Assembly (NCBI GenBank): GCA_965212125.1
Contig: OZ243045.1
Location: forward strand, 682,001-746,000
DNA length: 64,000 nt
Reading direction: 5' to 3'
Origin: CAYRJD01 sp965212125
GTDB lineage: Bacteria; Actinomycetota; Acidimicrobiia; Acidimicrobiales; Poriferisodalaceae
Positions within the stretch are counted from its first letter, which is position 1. Every line of letters begins with the position of its first letter. Below, piece after piece: positions 42,937-49,698 of the stretch. The position numbers and the translations under genes were made by a program. Under the pieces are notes generated by a model, which searched no databases, was not told the origin of the DNA, and saw only the letters and a list, made by a program, of their open reading frames with translations.

Positions 42937-43846
42937 TTTGCAAGTTCCGGCAACGGAGGCTTCTGCAGCGGAAGTTTCCGCAACACAAGCCTCCGAAACG
43001 GTTGAACCAACACGCGCTCGCAAGGCGCTTGGCATTGTGTTCTGGCTAGCGGTGGGATACCTGGTCGTGCTGGCATTTGCGGCAGTGTTTGCGGACGTGC
43101 TGCCATTGAAGAATCCGTCCGAAGCGTTCAGAGGCGTCTCCAAAGACGGCCCCAGTTTCACCCACTGGTTTGGCGCCGACGGCGCTGGCCGGGACATTTT
43201 CAGCCGTATCATTTACGGCGCACAGGTGAGCCTGGTGATTTCTGCGGTTGGCACAATCGCCGCGGTAACTGTCGGCGGCACTGTTGGCCTAATAGCGGGC
43301 TATTACCGCGGTCGCATCGACAGGTTGATTACCACCGGCCTAAATGCGACGCTGGTCGTGCCGCCGCTGATCTTGTTCCTAGCGCTGATTCTCTTCCTTG
43401 ACCCCACGGCCAAACGGCGAGTGTTTATTTTGATCTTCACGTTTGTGCTGCTAAGCATCGCGCCCATTGCGCGGGTGGTGCGCGCTGCCACCCTGGTGTG
43501 GGCGGAACGTGAGTTCGTGTTAGCAGCACGAACCGTCGGTGCGCGTGACGGGCGCATCTTGCTGCGAGAAATTCTGCCCAACGTTGCGCCGCCGCTTATC
43601 AGTTACGCGCTGATCATCATGGCCGGCTTGATTGTTGTAGAGGGCTCAGTTGCATTTTTGGGTTTGAGCGTGCCGCCGCCCACTCCAACTTGGGGCGACA
43701 TGATTAATAAAGGTCGTAACAACCTTGACGTTGCCGCGCATATTTCTTTGATGCCGGCGATGATTATGTTCATAACGGTTCTGGCGCTGAATTTTGTGGG
43801 TGACAAACTGCAGGAGCGCTTTGATACGCGAGCGTCGGTGCTTTGA
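42929..43846 (+). CDS. ABC peptide-type permease (DppC/OppC family)
   Basis: 305 residues. The N-terminal cytoplasmic tail (about 35 residues) is a Glu/Ala/Ser/Thr repeat. One helix, then HWFGADGAGRDIFSRIIYGA, the hallmark of DppC proteins, and the EAA-like loop RTVGARDGRILLREILPN. The ending VGDKLQERFDTR is typical. It forms the heterodimeric pore with the preceding gene product. Its stop is followed after 1 bp by the ATG of a tiny repetitive frame leading into the ATPase gene. Confidence 0.93.
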   Translation: MTDLQVPATEASAAEVSATQASETVEPTRARKALGIVFWLAVGYLVVLAFAAVFADVLPLKNPSEAFRGVSKDGPSFTHWFGADGAGRDIFSRIIYGAQVSLVISAVGTIAAVTVGGTVGLIAGYYRGRIDRLITTGLNATLVVPPLILFLALILFLDPTAKRRVFILIFTFVLLSIAPIARVVRAATLVWAEREFVLAARTVGARDGRILLREILPNVAPPLISYALIIMAGLIVVEGSVAFLGLSVPPPTPTWGDMINKGRNNLDVAAHISLMPAMIMFITVLALNFVGDKLQERFDTRASVL

Positions 43847-43847
43847 T

Positions 43848-43928
43848 ATGGCTGGCGATTTAGTGAGTGGCGATCTAGTGAGTGCCAATCCAGTGAGTGC
43901 CTATCTAGTGAGTAACCGTGGCCGGTAG
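43848..43928 (+). CDS. Putative 26-codon leader peptide made of 15-bp repeats
   Basis: An ATG at 43848 opens a 26-codon frame of four five-residue units (GDLVS, GDLVS, ANPVS, AYLVS) ending at TAG 43926-43928, 11 bp inside the ATPase gene. The DNA is four 15-bp units from 43855 to 43914, each with the core agtgagt. It could couple translation of the permease and ATPase genes or be only a repeat expansion in a spacer. No protein-level evidence exists. Confidence 0.3.
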   Translation: MAGDLVSGDLVSANPVSAYLVSNRGR

Positions 43929-45708
43929 CGGTACGGCGCACTTACGCGCCGCAGCGGAGGAACCACTGCTGGTCGCAGAGAATCTGGTCGTCTCTTACGG
44001 AGTAGCTGGCGGCCGCACGCTGACTGCGGTGAGCGATGTGTCCTTTGACGTACTGGAGGGCGAGACGCTTGGGTTGGTGGGCGAGTCGGGGTGCGGTAAA
44101 AGCTCAGCCGCTCGCGCGGTGCTGCAGCTGCCGGCACCCACCTCAGGCTCCGTGCGCATGACGCTTGATCCCACAGAAGGCGCAGTAGCAGTAACTACGG
44201 CAGAGCCCGTCCCCGGTCCAACTGGCGCTCGAGTTGAGCTAACCGAGTTAGAGCCGGAAGCGATGCGGCGAGTGCGCCCGCGCCTGCAGATGATTCACCA
44301 AGATCCGATCTCTTCGCTAAATCCTCGTCGCACGGTGCGAGACATCGTGGCCGAGCCGCTAAGCGTGTGGTGGGACGAAGAGGAAGGCCGTTGCGCTACC
44401 GCTGAGTGGTTTGAAGCTTTCGGCAAGCTTGTTTCGCGAGTAGCTCTTTGGACGACTCGCCCTGTGCGGTATTTGATGGTTCCTGCCTTCGTGGCTTTGG
44501 TTTTGTGGGTAATCAGCGAGGCGGTCGAAGAAAGAGCCTTAGAAGACGCACTTAGCTGGACGCAAGTGCCTGCGCAAATAATCGGCTTTCCTGTTTTAGC
44601 GCTGCTGGTTGCCGCCGCCGCCACCTTGCTTGCTCTTTCGCTGGGCTGGTTGTTGCTAGCGATAATCAATCCGTTCGGGCTGCTATCGCAACGGTTTGGC
44701 CAAGTCAGCACGGCAACGGGTCTGCTTTCGCAGGCTGCGGCTACTGGCGCGGCTGGATTCCTTGTGTGGCGCACCTACAACAGCTTTGTTGGCTGGGGTA
44801 AATGGGCCAACACCGGCGTTCTTGTCGTGCTGACCGTTTTGCTAGTGGTATGGCTGATCATGTCGCTATTCCGACCGGGTAGATCGGATAGCAGTGCGGG
44901 TGCAGCTGGTGTGGCTGCAGCACTAGCCGCATTGCTGCTGTTGGAGATTTTCTACATAGCGGGACTTGACGGCACTGCCAAACTGGCGGTGCTAGTTGTA
45001 TCGGTGCTAGTAGACGTAGCCATTGGGCTACAGGTGCGCAAGGGCATTAAAAAGGAGCGCCAAATTGAGCGCGACAGAGCAGATCCGTTCGTGCGTTCCG
45101 CATTAGAGACCGTTGGCATAAATCCAGATACCGCGCTAGACCGCAAACCACATTCCATTTCCGGCGGTCAGGCACAGCGAGTTTCGATTGCGCGTGCGCT
45201 GGTGCTGGAGCCGAAACTGATCGTCTGCGACGAGCCCGTGTCGGCGCTGGATGTTTCGGTTCAGGCGCAAATATTGAACCTGCTGCAAGACATGAAGCAG
45301 CGCTTGGGCTTGACGCTGGTGTTTATTGCGCACGACTTGGCGGTGGTCAAAAACGTCAGCGACCGAGTGGTGGTTATGTACTTGGGCAAGCTGTGCGAGG
45401 TTGCCCCTCCCGATGCAATGTTTGAAACCCCTGCGCACCCTTACACCGAGCTTTTGCTAAGCGCTATTCCGCACCCCGACCCCACAGAGCCGGAACAGGT
45501 ACTTGAACACGGCGAGGCCAATGAGATGCCGTCGGTGCTAGAACCGCCAGCAGGCTGTCGTTTTCACACGCGCTGCCCTTACGCGTTGCCGGTTTGCAAA
45601 ACCGATGAGCCGGTAATGCGAGAGATAGCGCCAGGTCGGTTTGTGGCGTGCCATGCCCCGCTGACTGAACAGTCTTCGCCGATCAAACAGCCCGCGCAGG
45701 CCAGCTAA
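43918..45708 (+). CDS. ABC ATPase (DppD type) with a membrane domain inserted in the nucleotide-binding domain
   Basis: 596 residues, GTG start. The ABC motifs are complete but split. Walker A is GESGCGKSS (55-63) and the Q-loop is HQDPISSLNPRRTVRD with Q128. Then about 230 foreign residues (155-388) come before signature SGGQAQR (415-421), Walker B LIVCDEP (434-440) and the switch His472. The insert has five or six hydrophobic segments, among them VPAFVALVLWVISEA, IIGFPVLALLVAAAATLLAL, VLVVLTVLLVVWLIMSLF and KLAVLVVSVLVDVAIGL. A normal DppD has roughly 35-40 residues between these points. After the insert the helical subdomain resumes (FVRSALETVGINPDTALDRK). The C-terminal oligopeptide-ABC domain with its cysteines is intact. 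The frame is uninterrupted, so this is not an assembly break. Confidence 0.92.
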   Translation: MAGSGTAHLRAAAEEPLLVAENLVVSYGVAGGRTLTAVSDVSFDVLEGETLGLVGESGCGKSSAARAVLQLPAPTSGSVRMTLDPTEGAVAVTTAEPVPGPTGARVELTELEPEAMRRVRPRLQMIHQDPISSLNPRRTVRDIVAEPLSVWWDEEEGRCATAEWFEAFGKLVSRVALWTTRPVRYLMVPAFVALVLWVISEAVEERALEDALSWTQVPAQIIGFPVLALLVAAAATLLALSLGWLLLAIINPFGLLSQRFGQVSTATGLLSQAAATGAAGFLVWRTYNSFVGWGKWANTGVLVVLTVLLVVWLIMSLFRPGRSDSSAGAAGVAAALAALLLLEIFYIAGLDGTAKLAVLVVSVLVDVAIGLQVRKGIKKERQIERDRADPFVRSALETVGINPDTALDRKPHSISGGQAQRVSIARALVLEPKLIVCDEPVSALDVSVQAQILNLLQDMKQRLGLTLVFIAHDLAVVKNVSDRVVVMYLGKLCEVAPPDAMFETPAHPYTELLLSAIPHPDPTEPEQVLEHGEANEMPSVLEPPAGCRFHTRCPYALPVCKTDEPVMREIAPGRFVACHAPLTEQSSPIKQPAQAS

Positions 45709-46803
45709 ATGAGCCAGACCCAGACTCCCAGCCACTATCAGTCACCCGGCCAAGATCAGCCGCTGCTAACCGTCAAGAATCTTCATACCGAGTTTTCCAC
45801 GCCAGCCGGACGGCTAGTTGCGGTAGATGATTCTTCTTTCAAAGCCGAGAGCGGCAAAACCCTGGGGGTGGTGGGGGAGTCCGGTTCCGGCAAGAGCGTT
45901 ACTTTCCGTTCCGTTATGCGGCTGCTGCCGAAGACCAACACCATCTGCACTGGCGATGTTGAGTTCAACGGCGTTGACATGACCGCTCTGCGTGGCAAAG
46001 AGCTGCGTGACATGTGGGGCCCGGAGTTGTCGATGGTGTTTCAAGACCCGCTGGGATCGCTCAACCCGGTCATGAAGATCGGCAAACAGGTGGGCGAGGG
46101 ATTGCGTGTGCATGAAGATTTGTCGCGGCGGTCAGCGCGTGCGACGGCTCTTGAGCTGTTAGGCAGCGTCGGCATCGCCGAGCCGGGGCGTCGCATTGAC
46201 GAATACCCGCATCAGCTGTCGGGCGGCATGCGGCAAAGGGTTGTGATCGCTATCGCACTGGCCTGCAGCCCGAAGCTGCTGATTGCTGACGAGCCCACGA
46301 CGGCTTTAGACGTAACGGTGCAGGCTCAGATATTGGATCTGCTGCTGGAGCATCGGCGCCAGCGCGACATGGGGTTGGTGTTGATAACTCACGACTTGGG
46401 TGTGATCGCTGGCCGTGCCGATGAGATCATCGTGATGTATGCCGGGCAGATAGTTGAGCAAGCTCCAACGCAAGTGCTGTTTAAGCAGATGGCTATGCCG
46501 TACACGGAGGCTCTGCTGGCGGCGATTCCCACGGCCAAGCATCCCAGCCACAAGCGCTTGAACGCCATCGGTGGGCGTCCGCCGAACATGGTTCATCCGC
46601 CTGCCGGTTGTCGGTTTGCGCCGCGCTGTAAATACGTGCAGCCGGAGTGCATCCATTCTGTGCCGCCGCTAAGAGAAGGCACGACGCCCGGCCATCGCTA
46701 CCGCTGCTTTTATCCGGTTGGCTCACCAGAGGGCGCCGAAGCGTTGGCTCGCAATATTGCTTCGGGCAAGGTCAGCGAAACCGGAGTGGTGATCGGAACC
46801 TAG
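45709..46803 (+). CDS. ABC ATPase (DppF/OppF-like partner)
   Basis: 364 residues starting immediately after the stop of the previous gene. All ABC motifs are regular: Walker A GESGSGKSV, Q-loop FQDPLGSLNP, signature LSGGMRQR, Walker B LLIADEP and switch His in LITHD. The oligopeptide C-terminal region has three cysteines (GCRFAPRCKYVQPEC). It contains no insertion, so the transporter would have one normal and one membrane-embedded ATPase subunit. It closes the operon. Confidence 0.93.
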   Translation: MSQTQTPSHYQSPGQDQPLLTVKNLHTEFSTPAGRLVAVDDSSFKAESGKTLGVVGESGSGKSVTFRSVMRLLPKTNTICTGDVEFNGVDMTALRGKELRDMWGPELSMVFQDPLGSLNPVMKIGKQVGEGLRVHEDLSRRSARATALELLGSVGIAEPGRRIDEYPHQLSGGMRQRVVIAIALACSPKLLIADEPTTALDVTVQAQILDLLLEHRRQRDMGLVLITHDLGVIAGRADEIIVMYAGQIVEQAPTQVLFKQMAMPYTEALLAAIPTAKHPSHKRLNAIGGRPPNMVHPPAGCRFAPRCKYVQPECIHSVPPLREGTTPGHRYRCFYPVGSPEGAEALARNIASGKVSETGVVIGT

Positions 46804-46825
46804 CTAAGCGGCGGTGCCGAATCAC

Positions 46826-47407
46826 TTAAGCGGCGCCCGCCAACCAGGTTTCAGATTGCTCAATTAGAAACAGCGCGATCTTTTGGCATCGCTCGATGAT
46901 GTCGCACATGCCGTCCTCGCCATCTAACACCGACCGCAGCGACAGCTCGGTGTGAGCGACCAGATTCAGTTGCCGCAGCGCTGCATCGGTCGCCGACGGC
47001 AGCGAGTCAATCGCCGAGACCGACAGCGGTAGCTCCGTGGTGCTTAAGGGTGCGAGATCGGTAGCCAAACTAAGCAGGTCGGGCGGGCTTTGCAGCGGCG
47101 GCAGGCTGAAAGAAAACTCCAGCGGCACCCAAAACTCATCGGGCGGCAGCTCACCTTCGGGCGAGCTCAGCATTACGTCTTCAAGCGCCAGCATCGTGCG
47201 GGGGTCGGCGGTGATAACCAGGCTTATGTCAAGCGGGCCCTCGCAGTGTTGCTCCAGATGTAGGGCTATCTCCCAGGTTTGCCGCAAGCTGTAGGTCTCA
47301 ATGCTGTGGCGCTCGTCATGAATGTGAAAGCCATGCTCAATGAAGTGGTCTTTCAGGTTTGCGACGTACCCAGCCATGTCAATGATGGCCAACTTGCCTC
47401 CAATCAC
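46826..47407 (-). CDS. Unknown protein of about 193 residues
   Basis: An acidic, Leu-rich soluble protein. I use GTG 47407 (GVIGGKLAIIDM...) because the longer frame to 47593 is Pro/Gln-rich and overlaps the divergent gene; ATG at the MAGYVANLKDHF segment is an alternative. Visible features are a helical start (MAGYVANLKDHFIEHGFHI), a strand-rich middle (LDISLVITADPRTMLALEDV) and a helical C-terminus (CDIIERCQKIALFLIEQSET). No family recognised. It is convergent with the ABC operon and divergent from the phosphatase gene. Confidence 0.6.
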   Translation of the reverse strand: MIGGKLAIIDMAGYVANLKDHFIEHGFHIHDERHSIETYSLRQTWEIALHLEQHCEGPLDISLVITADPRTMLALEDVMLSSPEGELPPDEFWVPLEFSFSLPPLQSPPDLLSLATDLAPLSTTELPLSVSAIDSLPSATDAALRQLNLVAHTELSLRSVLDGEDGMCDIIERCQKIALFLIEQSETWLAGAA

Positions 47408-47550
47408 ACCGGCGCGCCGCCAGGGTATTGCGGATGAACTTGCCTGCGGTTTGGCTGTTTGGCGATGCTGTTTGGCGGGGCGACTCGGCGGCGTTGTTTG
47501 GCGATGCGTCCTGACCGAACTAGACAAGGCTTGATGCGGGCGATGGTTTG

Positions 47551-48378
47551 ATGCAGGACAAATCGCCGAGCAGGCCGCCGGCCAAGTCGCCAAGCGAATG
47601 GCTTGCCTTGTTGGATGAGGTGGCGGTAGCCATCAAAGAGTCGCTAACAACGATCACCGACTGGAGCAAACCAGGAGATCGTCCCGGCCAGTACGGCCTT
47701 GATTTGGTTGCCGACGCAGCGGCGCTAGAGGTGTTGCGCGATTGCGGTGCGGCGGTGTTGAGCGAGGAGGCTGGCTTTGTCGACGAAACCAACACAGCAC
47801 CGGGTGAAGCAGTCGTAATCGTTGATCCGGTAGACGGCTCCACCAACGCATCACGCAGACTGCCGTATTACTCAACCAGCTTGTGCGTTATGTATGAAGG
47901 TGTTTTCCAAGTCGGGCTGGTGGTGGATCTAACGGCCGGCACCAGGTGGTCCGCCATTGCCGGCGAAGGCGCATGGTGCGACGGAGTGAAGCTCGGCCAG
48001 TCTGCAACGGCTGCGGGCAAAGCCGACCAAGAGACCGGTCAAGAGGCCGGCCAAGAGATAGCGCTTGCGGAAGCGCTGGTGGTTTGCAACGGAGTGTTGC
48101 CCGACACGATCAAATGCGGGCAGACACGCACCTTGGGTTCTGCCGCGTTGGACTTGTGCGGCACGGCATCCGGCCGCTTTGATGCGTTTATTGACCCACG
48201 GCGAACGCTTCACGTTTGGGATTACGCCGCTGGCGTGCTGGTCTGCGAAGAAGCTGGAATGTTTGTCGCCGAGTTGGGTGGCGATTCGCTGGTGCATACG
48301 CAAAGCGATCGCCTGGCAGGGCCGCTAGCTGCGGTCAACCAGCGGTTGGGCGCCGAGTTGCTTACGGCTCTCCGCTAG
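47551..48378 (+). CDS. Inositol monophosphatase family protein
   Basis: 275 residues from ATG 47551. The lithium-sensitive phosphatase motifs are present: metal site Glu in LSEEAGFVDE, then IVDPVDGSTNASR with the Asp cluster, and the second site HVWDYAAGVLVCEEAG. Substrates in this family include inositol phosphate, histidinol phosphate, fructose bisphosphate and PAP. In actinobacteria an inositol or histidinol role is common, but the neighbours do not settle it. A Gln/Glu/Ala/Gly repeat (QETGQEAGQE) sits in the middle. Confidence 0.88.
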   Translation: MQDKSPSRPPAKSPSEWLALLDEVAVAIKESLTTITDWSKPGDRPGQYGLDLVADAAALEVLRDCGAAVLSEEAGFVDETNTAPGEAVVIVDPVDGSTNASRRLPYYSTSLCVMYEGVFQVGLVVDLTAGTRWSAIAGEGAWCDGVKLGQSATAAGKADQETGQEAGQEIALAEALVVCNGVLPDTIKCGQTRTLGSAALDLCGTASGRFDAFIDPRRTLHVWDYAAGVLVCEEAGMFVAELGGDSLVHTQSDRLAGPLAAVNQRLGAELLTALR

Positions 48379-48412
48379 CCGCAGCTAAGTACCCTTGCCG
48401 TCTGCCCGAAAC

Positions 48413-48490
48413 GGGCGCTTAGCTCAGTTGGTTTAGAGCACCTCCCTTACAAGGAGGGGGTCGGGGGTTCGAGTCCCTCAGCGCCCACCA
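48413..48490 (+). tRNA. tRNA-Val (TAC) with encoded CCA
   Basis: A cloverleaf of 75 nt plus CCA: acceptor GGGCGCT/AGCGCCC, D arm, anticodon stem CTCCC/GAGGG with loop TTACAAG (anticodon TAC), and T arm GGGGG/CCCTC-type with the TTCGAGT loop. The final A of CCA (48490) is also the A of the ATG of the next gene, a one-base overlap. Confidence 0.93.
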
Positions 48491-49563
48491 TGAACTCCTG
48501 CTGCTCACCTGCGCGCGAACCGAGCCTGGCTGATGGCACGCACGCCGTTGGATCGCACGCCGCGTCTGCCCAGACAACGAACCCCGCGTCTGCCCAGGCA
48601 ACGAATCCTGCTAGCGCCACCGGTTCCGCCGATTCCGCACCCGCCGATCCAGCGTCCGCCGAACCAGCACTCGCCGTCCGCCTACCGGGCGGAACTTTCA
48701 CCATGGGGAATACGGGAAACGCTGCAGGAGCTAGCCCGGCTGCCGCTGCGGGCGATCCCGCCGTGGCTGCCTATCCCGCCGATGGCGAGTGCCACGTCCA
48801 CGAGGTAACCGTCGCCCCGTTCGAAATCGCCACACACGCAGTAAGCAACGCCCGCTTCGCTGAGTTCATCGGCCAAACGCAATACGAAACCGACGCCGAA
48901 CGCTACGGCTGGGCTTTCGTGTTTGGCGGCCTGCTGCCAGACGACTTCCCCGAAACCAAAGGCGTGGCGCAGGCACCTTGGTGGCGGCAGGTTTATGGCG
49001 CCGATTGGGCGCACCCCGAAGGTCCGCAAAGCGACATCGCCGATCGCCCCGACCACCCGGTGGTGCAGGTGTCGCACACCGACGCCGCGGCGTTTTGCAG
49101 TTGGGACAACAGCCGCCTGCCAACCGAAGCCGAATGGGAATTTGCGGCACGCGGCGGGCTTGCCGGTGCGACCTTCCCGTGGGGAGACGAACTAGAGCCT
49201 GCCGGCGAGCACCGCATGAACGTGTGGCAAGGCTCATTTCCCGACGCGAACTCCTGCGGTGACGGCTATTACGGCGTTGCGCCAGTTGACGCCTATGAGC
49301 CAAACGGCTACGGCCTATTCAACGTCTGCGGCAATGTTTGGGAGTGGTGTAGCGACTGGTTTGCCGCCGACTACTACCAACACAGCCCGCCAGACAACCC
49401 CGTCGGGCCGGACGAAGGTAGCGAGAGGGTGATGCGTGGCGGCTCTTACCTGTGCCATGCGTCGTACTGCCATCGCTATCGCGTGGCAGCCAGGTCGTCG
49501 AACGGGCCGGATAGCTCAGCGGGAAACCTGGGATTCCGCACGGCGCGCACGGTTGCTAGGTGA
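48490..49563 (+). CDS. Formylglycine-generating enzyme (sulfatase-modifying factor)
   Basis: 357 residues. The FGE fold starts at about residue 60 (VRLPGGTFTMGNTG) and includes HPVVQVSHTDAAAFCSWDN, RLPTEAEWEFAARGG, NVCGNVWEWCSDW and the active-site pair C322/C327 in RGGSYLCHASYCHRYRVAAR. These copper-binding cysteines oxidise the sulfatase Cys to formylglycine. The N-terminus NSCCSPAREPS fits the CC-containing start common in actinobacterial FGEs and supports this ATG, although there is no ribosome-binding site. An Ala/Thr/Asn/Pro repeat of about 24 bp follows it. Its substrate is very likely the next gene product. Confidence 0.92.
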   Translation: MNSCCSPAREPSLADGTHAVGSHAASAQTTNPASAQATNPASATGSADSAPADPASAEPALAVRLPGGTFTMGNTGNAAGASPAAAAGDPAVAAYPADGECHVHEVTVAPFEIATHAVSNARFAEFIGQTQYETDAERYGWAFVFGGLLPDDFPETKGVAQAPWWRQVYGADWAHPEGPQSDIADRPDHPVVQVSHTDAAAFCSWDNSRLPTEAEWEFAARGGLAGATFPWGDELEPAGEHRMNVWQGSFPDANSCGDGYYGVAPVDAYEPNGYGLFNVCGNVWEWCSDWFAADYYQHSPPDNPVGPDEGSERVMRGGSYLCHASYCHRYRVAARSSNGPDSSAGNLGFRTARTVAR

Positions 49564-49698
49564 GCCAGCGGTTGCGTAGCTAGCAGAAGAGCTAGCAGAA
49601 GCAAGTGCGACAGCGAGCAAGCTGTGCTAAGCAACACGGCTGAGGAACACAGCTAGGCAACACAATCACCAAACAGACCAAACAGAAGGGGCTGCACA
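49564..49698. other. Gap between FGE and sulfatase genes
   Basis: 135 bp without a gene. It contains two near copies of agctagcagaag (about 49579-49602) and several aacac/aacag runs. AGAAGGGG at 49684-49691 is a good ribosome-binding site for the sulfatase. No terminator is evident, so the two genes may be co-transcribed. Confidence 0.4.
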
